From contig NZ_JALPVJ010000013.1 of NCBI RefSeq assembly GCF_023544445.1, positions 62,001-126,000 on the forward strand: a stretch of 64,000 nt of DNA. The letters run 5' to 3'. The position numbers and the translations under genes are program-made. The notes under the pieces are model-generated. The model ran no database searches, had not been told where the DNA came from, and was given only the letters and a program-made list of their open reading frames with translations. This document shows, one piece after another, positions 57,014 through 64,000 of this stretch. Source of the stretch: Actinoplanes sp. M2I2 (lineage in GTDB: Bacteria; Actinomycetota; Actinomycetes; Mycobacteriales; Micromonosporaceae). Position 1 is the first letter of the stretch, and each line of letters begins with the position of its first letter.

Positions 57014-59332
57014 TCAGCGGGCGGCGATGGGGAGGGCTGCGGCGTTCTTGGCCAGCCAGGTGGGGAAGTCCTGCAGACCCGGGTGCCGCAACCGGGTGGC
57101 CGCCAGCGGGCGCAGGGCCAGGTTGTCGGCGTTGAAGTCGGCGATGAACTGGAACATGTTGCCCATGTCGTCGGCCCCGGGGAAGCCGAGCGCACGGAAG
57201 GCGTCCGCCGTCAGCGGGCGGTAGCGGACCTCTTCGCCGAGGGCCTCGCTGAGGGCCGCCGCGAGTTGGGTACCGGTGAGGTGGTCGCCGGCGATACCCA
57301 CGCGCTCCTCGGCCGCCGGCGGTCCGGCCCGGAAGATCTCGTACGCGCTGGCCCCGATGTCGGCGACGGCGATGCCGGGCAGCGCGGCATCGGCCAAGGG
57401 CAGGATGAGTTCGAGGCCGTCCGGGCCGCGCTGCGGCCCCAGACCCAGATTGATCATGTTCTCCCAGTAGAACGACGCGATGAGGAACGTCGTCGGCACG
57501 CCGGCGTCGGTGAAGTGGTGGTCGGACTCCGCCTTGCTGTCCATGTGCGGAACCTTGTAGGCGCCCTGCATGGTCGGCATCCGCTCGTCGGACAGCGGCA
57601 TCCAGTCACGGGTGTCCTCCAGGGTGGACCAGACCGCATGCCGCACCTTCGCCGAGGCCGCGGCCGCGGCGAGGTTGGCGGCCTGGATCTTTTCCCGGTC
57701 GGCGTCGAAGTGCTCCCAGAAGTTGGTCATGCAGAACGCGCCGTGGACGCCCGCGAACGCCGCCTCGAGACTGCTGCGGTCGTCGAGGTCAGCGCGGACC
57801 ACCTCGACGCCGAGGGCGGCCAGGGCCTGGGCGGCGGCCGAGGCGGGGTTCCGGGTGACGGCCCGCGGGACAAGGCCGCTTTCCGGGTGCTCCAGGATCG
57901 CCCGGATCAGCGAGCCACCCTGGGCCCCGGTCGCGCCGGTCACCGCGATGACCCGCGACGGCGTCCGGATCGGCCGGTTGCTGCGGAACACCGATGCCGG
58001 GTCGACGGCGGACTTGACCATGCCGAGCCGGTCCAGGGCGGCGGTCGTGAGGGCTCGCGAGGGGTCCCTGTCCGCGCCGAGGAAGTTGAACGGTGTCCGC
58101 TCGCTGAGCCAGCCGGACATGGCCTGCGTGATGGCGGCGAACACCTTCTGGATCCGGGCGCCCACCTCAGCGTTCACGGGCACGGCCAGAGCCGCCAGCA
58201 GATACGGCTCGTGGATGGGGCCGGCCGCGCCGTCCGCAGCCGACGCCCGGGTGAAGGCCCCGCCCAGGTGCCGCACCTGCACCACGTCGAGCACCAGGTC
58301 CGGGCCGTGCTGAACAGCGCCGAGGAGCGTGGTGATCGCCGCATCGTCCAAGCCGTCCAGCAGGGTGGTCTGCTCGCTGACCGGCAACGGGTCGACCGGC
58401 TCGGCGCAGATGCCGCCGAGGTCGGCCAGTTCCACAGTGCCGAGCGTGTCCACCATGGGAGCCGGCAGGGCCCGCAGCGGGGCGAGCAGATGCTCGGCGT
58501 CGTCGGCGGATCCGAGGAAGGTCAGGTCGACCGTGACGAAGCTGCCGCCGCGCAGAGGTTCCGGAATCTCCGGCAGGGCGGGGACCCGCACCAGCTGGCC
58601 CCATAGGCTGAGCTCGTCCGGTGCGGTCCGGGTGATCTCGCGGAATGCCTCCAGCACGGGGCGGGCCATGGTCACCGGCCACAGCAGCCGTCCGCCGTAG
58701 ACGTGCGCGGCCGGATGCAGGACGAACTCCATCATCGTGACGATGCCGAAGTCACCTCCGCCGCCGCGGATCGCCCAGAACAGGTCGGGGTCGGTGGCGC
58801 CGGTCACCCGGCGCAGCTGACCGTCGGCATCGACCATCTCCACGGCGACCACGCTGTGGGCGGCGAGGCCGTACGCCCGGCCGAACCAGCTGAGCCCACC
58901 GCCGAGGGTGTAACCGACGACGGACGTGTCGGGGGAGCTGCCGGCCAGGCCGGTCATCCCCGACCCGTTCAGGGCAGTCAGCAGTTCGCCCCACTTCACC
59001 CCGGCCCCTACCCGTGCCGTCCCGCGATCGAGGTCGATCGTGATGTCGGACAGCGCCCGGGTCCGCAGCAACACCGTGCCGTCGACCGCCGAAGTGGCGC
59101 CGTGCCCGACCGGCTGAGCCGAGACGCTGAAGCCGTTGAGCGCGGCCCAGCGGACGGCGGCCACCACGTCCTCGTCATCGTTCACGGTCACCACCGCGCC
59201 GGGCTGCTGGTCCACCGAGCGGACCCAGCCCAGCCGCGCCTCGTCCCAACCCGGATCGCCGGCCACGGTCACCTGTCCCGGAAGCAGGGCGGCGAGCTCG
59301 CGCAGGGCGGCGTTTCGGTCCTTGGAAATCAT
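57014..59332 (-). CDS. Fusion: FAD-linked oxidase + NmrA-like NAD(P)-binding protein
   Basis: A 772-aa two-domain protein. Residues ~1-455 are a FAD-binding-4/BBE-like oxidase (VSAQPVGHGATSAVDG with His77 as possible flavin attachment, SSPDTSVVGYTLGGGLSWFG, DLFWAIRGGGGDFGIV, ending DPASVFRSNRPI). Residues ~458-772 are a complete NmrA-like atypical SDR (VIAVTGATGAQGGSLIRAIL, RADLDDRSSLEAAFAGVHGA, the ATLED-containing block, DIGASAYEIF). Both parts are full length and joined by only a few residues. ATG 59332 has AGGAG rather far upstream (about 13-15 bases). The pairing suggests a redox relay or a redox-sensing oxidase. Confidence 0.93.
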   Translation of the reverse strand: MISKDRNAALRELAALLPGQVTVAGDPGWDEARLGWVRSVDQQPGAVVTVNDDEDVVAAVRWAALNGFSVSAQPVGHGATSAVDGTVLLRTRALSDITIDLDRGTARVGAGVKWGELLTALNGSGMTGLAGSSPDTSVVGYTLGGGLSWFGRAYGLAAHSVVAVEMVDADGQLRRVTGATDPDLFWAIRGGGGDFGIVTMMEFVLHPAAHVYGGRLLWPVTMARPVLEAFREITRTAPDELSLWGQLVRVPALPEIPEPLRGGSFVTVDLTFLGSADDAEHLLAPLRALPAPMVDTLGTVELADLGGICAEPVDPLPVSEQTTLLDGLDDAAITTLLGAVQHGPDLVLDVVQVRHLGGAFTRASAADGAAGPIHEPYLLAALAVPVNAEVGARIQKVFAAITQAMSGWLSERTPFNFLGADRDPSRALTTAALDRLGMVKSAVDPASVFRSNRPIRTPSRVIAVTGATGAQGGSLIRAILEHPESGLVPRAVTRNPASAAAQALAALGVEVVRADLDDRSSLEAAFAGVHGAFCMTNFWEHFDADREKIQAANLAAAAASAKVRHAVWSTLEDTRDWMPLSDERMPTMQGAYKVPHMDSKAESDHHFTDAGVPTTFLIASFYWENMINLGLGPQRGPDGLELILPLADAALPGIAVADIGASAYEIFRAGPPAAEERVGIAGDHLTGTQLAAALSEALGEEVRYRPLTADAFRALGFPGADDMGNMFQFIADFNADNLALRPLAATRLRHPGLQDFPTWLAKNAAALPIAAR

Positions 59333-59478
59333 CGCTGGTTCTCATCTCCTGGCAGGTGTAGTGCTTTCCGGACCAAACTGTGCCGGGACCCGCTGACCCC
59401 TTTCTTGCCTCGTCTCGGCCGCCACTTACCGTGGGCTTATCGCGGAAACCGGCCGGCGCGGCGCCATGAGATACCGTC

Positions 59479-62400
59479 ATGGAAATGCGGATCTCCTTTC
59501 TCGCCCTGGGCCGGGTCCGCCTGGTCGTCGACGGGGTCGAGGTCCGCATCAGAGGCCGGCGCGAACGAGCCGTGCTCGCTCTCCTGCTCGCCGCCCGCCG
59601 TCGGGTCGTCCCGGTCGATCGGCTGATCGAGGACATCTGGGGTGACGACGCGGGCGACAGCACTCCCGGCTCCCTGCAGGTGGCGATCAGCCGGCTGCGT
59701 ACGCTGATCGAGCCCGACCGGCCCAAGGGCGCCGAGCCCGCCGTCCTGGTCACCAGCGGTTCCGGTTACGTGCTGCTGGCGCCACCGGAGACCGTCGACC
59801 TCGAACAGTTCACTGCTCTTGTCCTGGACGCCGACGCGGAACTGTCGGCCGGCCGGCCCGATCAGACGCTGCGGCTGTGTGACGAGGCCGCCGAGCTCTG
59901 GGCCGGCCTGCCGTTCGGCGAGACGGTCCAAGCCGACGTGATCCGGGCCGAGACCGCGCGTCTGGACGATCTCCGTCTGCGGTCCCGCGAGCTGCGGAGT
60001 CAGGCGCTGCTGGGGCTCGGCCGTCCCGCACTGGCAACCGGTGAGCTGGAGTCGCTCGTGCTGGCTCACCCGTTCCGGGAACGGTTGTGGGAACTGCTCG
60101 TGCTGGCGCTCTACCACTCCGGCCGCCAGGGCGACGCGCTCGCGGCGCTGCGCCGCGCTCGGGACGTGCTGGCCGACGAACTCGGCATCGACCCGTCGCC
60201 CGCGCTACGGAAGCTGGAAGCCGACGTGCTCGCCCAGTCCGTGGCCGGTCACCCCGGTGCCGTCCCAGCCGCGCCGGTGCGCGACATCGTCCCCGGCGCC
60301 GCTGAGCCCGCGTTGGTCGGCCGCTCGAGTGCTGTCGCCGACCTGCGAGCCGGGCTGGAACGCGTCCTCGCCGGTCACGGTGAGACGGCGCTCATCAGCG
60401 GCGACGCCGGGATCGGGAAGACCCGGCTGGTCACCGAACTCGATCGGCTGGCCTCCGCGCAGGGCGCCAAGGTGCTCTGGGGACGCTGTCACGAGGCCGA
60501 CTTCTCGCCCGCCTACTGGCCGTGGCTGCCGATTCTGCGCGAGCTCGGGCCGGTGCGACCGGATTCGCCGGTCGCTGCCCTGCTGTCCCCGGCCGACACG
60601 CCGCTCGGCGGGGATGCCGGATCGGCCGAACTGCGGACTTACGCCGCGGTGTCGATGCTGTTGGCCCGGCAAGCCGACGAGCGGCCCCTGGTCGTGGTCA
60701 TCGACGATCTGCAGTGGGCCGACATGTCGTCGCTGCGACTGCTCTCCTACGCGGCCGAGGCGCTCGCCCGGAGTCGCGTGATGATCGTCGCGACTCTGCG
60801 GGAACCGGTGGGGAACAATCAGGCATTGGACGCCTGTCTCGGCGCACTGGGACGACAGCAGGCTCGCCGGATCGCCCTGCGCGGGCTGGCCGCCGAGGAC
60901 GTCCGCAGCCTGGTCGACGTGCTGGGCGGCGGGGCGGCCGACGACGAACTCGCCGCCGTGGTCGCCGAGCGCACCGACGGCAACCCGTTCTTCGTGATCG
61001 AGCTTGTTCGCCTGCTGGCGGCCGAACACCGTCTGCACGGTGCCGGCGCCCGCGATGTCCCGGCGCCCCACGGCATTCAGGACGTGCTCCGGCTCCGGCT
61101 GGCCGGGCTGTCCGGGCCGACCGGCCGGCTGCTGCGGACGGCGGCGGTGATCGGACGCGAGTTCGACCTCGATGTGATGGGTGAGCTGTCGGGCGAGTCG
61201 CTGGACGACCTGATCGACGGACTGGACGAGGCCGTGCGCGCCCGCTGCGTCGAGGAGGGCGAGCAGCCCGGACGATACCGGTTCACCCACGCCCTGGTCC
61301 GGGAGACCCTGGTCGCCTCGTTGTCGCTGACCCGCCGGGGTCTGCTGCACGCGTCCGTCGCGGTGGCCCTGGAGCGCCGGCTGCGCCTCGACCCCGATCT
61401 GGTCACCGCGGTGGCGCACCACTTCGTGCTCGGCGCGGCCATCCGGCCCGAACTGGCCGAGCCGGCCGTGCGGCACGCGATGGCTGCCGCCCGGCTGGCC
61501 GAGAGCCGCGGCGCCCTGGACGAGGCCCTCAAGCACTGGGAACGAGCCGGCGCCGCCGAGGCGCTCGCGCCGTCACCGGATCCGCGCCGCCGCTACGACG
61601 TCCTGCTCGGCCTCGGCCGCGCCCGGCACCGCCGTGGCGAGGTGGCCGGCTCCCGCAAGGCGCTGGACGCGGCCGTCGGGCTGGGTCGCGAGCTCGGGGA
61701 CATCGTCTTGATCGCGGAGGCCGCGTCGAGCTTCCGGGGCGCGGGCGTCTGGCGCTGGCGTGAGGTGGGCCCGGGCGATCCGACGATGGTCGCCGTTCTG
61801 CGCGAATCGGCGAAAGCTCTGCCACCCGGGCCGCTGCTCGCCCGAGTGCTGGCCAGCCTGTCCATGGAATTGACGCACGAGTGGTGCTCGCCGGAGGCCG
61901 AGGCGATCGCCGCGCGCGCGGTCGACATGGCCCGGCCCCTCGGCGACACCGAACTGTTCGCCGACGTCGTGGCGATGCGCATGCTCGTGCTCTGGGGCCG
62001 CCCCGGTGCGGCGGCGCAGCGCCTCGACCTGGCCGCCGAGGTGCTGCGGTTGCCGCTGTCGCGCGAACAGGAGCTGTACGCCCGGTTCGGCGCGGCCGCG
62101 GCCCACCTGCAACGTGGTGACGCCGTGGCCGCCGACCGGGAGATGACCCGCTGCACCGAGCTGACCCGGCGGTTGCGGCACACCGGCGCCGACGTACCGA
62201 TCGCCTGGTGGCGCTACTTCCGGGCGGTTGCCAAGGGCGATCAGGCGCTGGTGATCCGGCTGTCGGACGAAATCGTCGAACGGCATCGCCGGAGCCAGAT
62301 CGTGGCCCTGCCCGAGTTGGAGGCGATGGCCCAGATGGTCTCCGCGGGTGAGGGCGCGCCGACTCCCGAGTCCGCCGTCACCCTCGCGACGGGCAATGCC

Positions 62401-62823
62401 AGTCCCGCCTTCCGGGCCTTCGTCGGCGCGGGGCTGGCGTGGGCCGGACGTGTCGAGGAAGCGGTCGTCGTGCTCGGTCCGCCCGCACCGGACGGGCACT
62501 GGCACTACTCGTCGATGTACGCGGACTGCCTCCGCGTCGACGTGCTGGCGCTGGCTGGGCCCGGCCCGCAGTTGCGGACGGCGCTGGAGCGGATCGAGCC
62601 GTGGCGCGACGAGTTCGCGGTCGCCGGCTCCACCCATTTCCTCGGCTCCGTCGAATACTTCATCGGACGTGGCCGCGAAGTGCTCGGCGACCTGGAGGGC
62701 GCCCGGCTCGCGTACCGACGAGCCGTCGACCGCAACCGGTCGGCGCAGATCAGCACCTGGTTGGGGCGCGCCCAGCAGAGGCTGTCGGCGCTTCGACGCC
62801 ACCCGGACAGCTTCCGCCCCTGA
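59479..62823 (+). CDS. BTAD/ATPase large regulator (SARP-LAL hybrid without LuxR HTH)
   Basis: A 1114-aa AfsR-like regulator. Residues ~1-100 are an OmpR-like HTH (SFLALGRVRLVVDGVEVRIR, LIEDIWGDDAGDSTPGSLQV), ~105-250 BTAD (FRERLWELLVLALYHSGRQG), then an AAA/NB domain with Walker A GDAGIGKT (~310-317) and Walker B LVVVIDDLQWAD (~400-411), followed by a ~550-residue TPR-like region to the end. There is no C-terminal LuxR HTH. Such large SARPs control antibiotic or catabolic clusters in response to ATP and partner proteins. It is divergent from the FAD-NmrA gene, its most likely target. Confidence 0.94.
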   Translation: MEMRISFLALGRVRLVVDGVEVRIRGRRERAVLALLLAARRRVVPVDRLIEDIWGDDAGDSTPGSLQVAISRLRTLIEPDRPKGAEPAVLVTSGSGYVLLAPPETVDLEQFTALVLDADAELSAGRPDQTLRLCDEAAELWAGLPFGETVQADVIRAETARLDDLRLRSRELRSQALLGLGRPALATGELESLVLAHPFRERLWELLVLALYHSGRQGDALAALRRARDVLADELGIDPSPALRKLEADVLAQSVAGHPGAVPAAPVRDIVPGAAEPALVGRSSAVADLRAGLERVLAGHGETALISGDAGIGKTRLVTELDRLASAQGAKVLWGRCHEADFSPAYWPWLPILRELGPVRPDSPVAALLSPADTPLGGDAGSAELRTYAAVSMLLARQADERPLVVVIDDLQWADMSSLRLLSYAAEALARSRVMIVATLREPVGNNQALDACLGALGRQQARRIALRGLAAEDVRSLVDVLGGGAADDELAAVVAERTDGNPFFVIELVRLLAAEHRLHGAGARDVPAPHGIQDVLRLRLAGLSGPTGRLLRTAAVIGREFDLDVMGELSGESLDDLIDGLDEAVRARCVEEGEQPGRYRFTHALVRETLVASLSLTRRGLLHASVAVALERRLRLDPDLVTAVAHHFVLGAAIRPELAEPAVRHAMAAARLAESRGALDEALKHWERAGAAEALAPSPDPRRRYDVLLGLGRARHRRGEVAGSRKALDAAVGLGRELGDIVLIAEAASSFRGAGVWRWREVGPGDPTMVAVLRESAKALPPGPLLARVLASLSMELTHEWCSPEAEAIAARAVDMARPLGDTELFADVVAMRMLVLWGRPGAAAQRLDLAAEVLRLPLSREQELYARFGAAAAHLQRGDAVAADREMTRCTELTRRLRHTGADVPIAWWRYFRAVAKGDQALVIRLSDEIVERHRRSQIVALPELEAMAQMVSAGEGAPTPESAVTLATGNASPAFRAFVGAGLAWAGRVEEAVVVLGPPAPDGHWHYSSMYADCLRVDVLALAGPGPQLRTALERIEPWRDEFAVAGSTHFLGSVEYFIGRGREVLGDLEGARLAYRRAVDRNRSAQISTWLGRAQQRLSALRRHPDSFRP

Positions 62824-62871
62824 GGTAGCAGGCAGACGGCCGAGGCCCCGGGGTGCCTCCCCGTTCCGTCC

Positions 62872-64000
62872 TCAATGCGGCATAGGTGTCATGTGGTTGA
62901 CGTCCAGCCGCAGGTCGATGAGCAGCGGCCGGTTGCGGGTGTCGATGGCCTTGGCGACCAGCGGCAGGTCGTCGAGGTGCCGTACGGTCACGCCGTCGCC
63001 GCCGAGAGCCTCGGCGACGGCCACCAGATCCGGCCAGTCGAACAGCGACAGCGACGGGTCGAGGCCCCGGTCGGTGAACTGGACGTGTTCGGCGCCGTAG
63101 CCACCGTCGTTGCAGACCACGACGATCACGTCGAGGCCCAGCCGGACGGCCGTGTTGAACTCGCCGACACCGCCGTGCATGAAGCCGCCGTCGCCGCAGA
63201 CCAGGACGACCGGCCGCGGGCGGCGCGCGGCAGCCGCGCCGATGGCGGCGCCCATCCCGGTGCCGATGGAGCCGAAATTCTCCGGGAAGATGAACGACTG
63301 CGGGTCCGGGACCTGGATGTGGCGGAGCGACTCCATCATGAAACGCCCGCCGTCGCTGACCACGACTCGTTTCGCCGGCAGCAGCTCGTCGAGGCGGCGC
63401 AAGACGAACGCCGCGTCGACGGTCCCGGGCGCGGTGGCCGGTCGCGGCGCGATGACGTACTGCTCGGACAGCCGGCGCGCCAGATTCTCGTCGCGCACTC
63501 CGCCCGCGGCCGGCCGGGGAAGGCCGGCTGAGGGGCGACAGCCGCCGGCGCGGGTGGCCAGGCTATCCAGCGCGTCGACGAGGGCGTCGGCCACCAGTTC
63601 CGGATCCCCGCTCACTATGGCATCGAAAGTCCCGGATCCCGGCTGTGGCCCACTGGCCACGGCGATGACACCGCGATCGCTCAGCAAGGCGCCCTTGGAA
63701 GTGGTGTAGTCGTTCAGCCCGGCCCCGAAGCTGATCACGAGGTCCGACGCGGCGAGCACTTCGGCCGAGACGGGAGCGGCCAGGCCCCCGGCGATGCCCA
63801 GGTCGAAGGGCTCGCCACGGAACAGGTCCCTGGCTTTGAGGGTGGTTGCCACCGGGGCGCCGATCCGGTCGGCCAGCCGCAGCACCGCCCGACGGGCCGG
63901 GATCGCCGCGCGACCAGCCAGCACGACCGGCCGATCGGCGCTCACGATGCGGCGCGCCGCGTACCGCACGGCGGTGGGATCGGGGCGCAGCCGCTGATCG
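62872..64000 (-). CDS. ThDP-dependent enzyme (acetolactate synthase-like), 5' end outside window
   Basis: The visible ~375 residues are the middle and C-terminal domains of a thiamine-diphosphate enzyme: a central Rossmann domain (VVLAGRAAIPARRAVLRLAD, DLVISFGAGLNDYTTS) and the ThDP-binding PP domain with GDGGFMHGG, followed by the Asn of VVVCNDGGYG. The frame continues open to the right edge, so the PYR domain and true start lie beyond 64000; the GTG at 63969 is not the start. Candidates are acetolactate synthase-like, benzoylformate decarboxylase-like or carboligase enzymes. It is convergent with the BTAD regulator. Confidence 0.92.
   Translation of the reverse strand, partial: DQRLRPDPTAVRYAARRIVSADRPVVLAGRAAIPARRAVLRLADRIGAPVATTLKARDLFRGEPFDLGIAGGLAAPVSAEVLAASDLVISFGAGLNDYTTSKGALLSDRGVIAVASGPQPGSGTFDAIVSGDPELVADALVDALDSLATRAGGCRPSAGLPRPAAGGVRDENLARRLSEQYVIAPRPATAPGTVDAAFVLRRLDELLPAKRVVVSDGGRFMMESLRHIQVPDPQSFIFPENFGSIGTGMGAAIGAAAARRPRPVVLVCGDGGFMHGGVGEFNTAVRLGLDVIVVVCNDGGYGAEHVQFTDRGLDPSLSLFDWPDLVAVAEALGGDGVTVRHLDDLPLVAKAIDTRNRPLLIDLRLDVNHMTPMPH

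Noticed and set aside
62824..62871. Possible hairpin after the BTAD regulator (GAGGC...GCCTC)
   Set aside because: Only a 5-bp stem; too weak to call a terminator.
1..64000. Search by eye for tRNA, rRNA, CRISPR, integrase, transposase and origin signals
   Set aside because: None was found with convincing structure; a covariance-model scan would be needed to exclude small RNAs.

Overview
The window is very GC-rich, with G/C at most third codon positions, many GTG starts and purine-rich ribosome binding sites. It is dense in LuxR/LAL, SARP, MarR, TetR and AraC regulators, SDR and FAD oxidoreductases and two-component systems. That mix points to a soil actinobacterium, probably of the Micromonosporaceae (Actinoplanes-like); the family is inferred from gene content and was not tested. 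No rRNA, tRNA, CRISPR array, transposase gene or phage module was seen.

Layout. 0-3.5 kb: a decayed LuxR regulator abutting a RidA-like gene, a 41-aa ORF, and a MocR-type (GntR-aminotransferase) regulator. 3.6-6.9 kb: a 934-aa LAL regulator and a small hypothetical protein. 7.3-15.5 kb: a compact redox locus with SDR, nitroreductase, MarR, a second RidA, two tandem LuxR proteins whose receiver domains have lost the phospho-acceptor, a one-helix membrane protein, two histidyl-FAD oxidase paralogues in convergent orientation, and a LysR regulator. 15.5-20.7 kb: a membrane protein, LtrA, a hydroxyacid dehydrogenase and two exported proteins. 20.7-26.1 kb: an OmpR-type two-component system divergent from a translationally coupled lipoprotein/adaptor/ABC ATPase/permease operon. 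26.3-31.2 kb: a membrane GGDEF protein, AraC and Xre regulators, an SDR and a small partner. 31.3-36.5 kb: a second LAL regulator paralogous to the first, an AraC pseudogene and a carotenoid-cleavage-type oxygenase. 36.6-41 kb: a Lys/Pro-repeat secreted protein, a secreted animal-type haem peroxidase, a nitrilase homologue without its catalytic Cys, and a [2Fe-2S] thioredoxin-like ferredoxin. 41.1-44.2 kb: a MITE-like inverted repeat, a MarR remnant, a quinone-oxidoreductase/MarR pair and an alpha/beta hydrolase. 44.7-51.6 kb: SRPBCC, Gfo/Idh and TetR facing an aldo/keto reductase, an epoxide hydrolase, SnoaL, an EamA exporter and DUF998. 51.7-54.5 kb: a divergent NarL-type two-component pair. 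54.7-64 kb: aldehyde dehydrogenase, SARP, a FAD-oxidase/NmrA fusion, a BTAD-ATPase regulator and a truncated ThDP enzyme; this looks like one edge of a specialised-metabolism locus continuing to the right.

The strongest unexplained structure is a 30-31 bp palindromic element found three times, always between co-directional genes: at 1771-1801 ahead of the first RidA, at 10501-10530 ahead of the second LuxR protein, and at 34737-34766 ahead of the carotenoid oxygenase. It links otherwise separate redox loci. A second regulon-like link is the palindrome TGGTGC-NN-GCACCA, present both at the NarL-type two-component promoter and ahead of the DUF998 gene. Several regulators are visibly decaying (LuxR, AraC, MarR), and LAL 2 carries a clean 99-bp in-frame deletion relative to LAL 1, so the region appears to be actively remodelling its regulatory layer.
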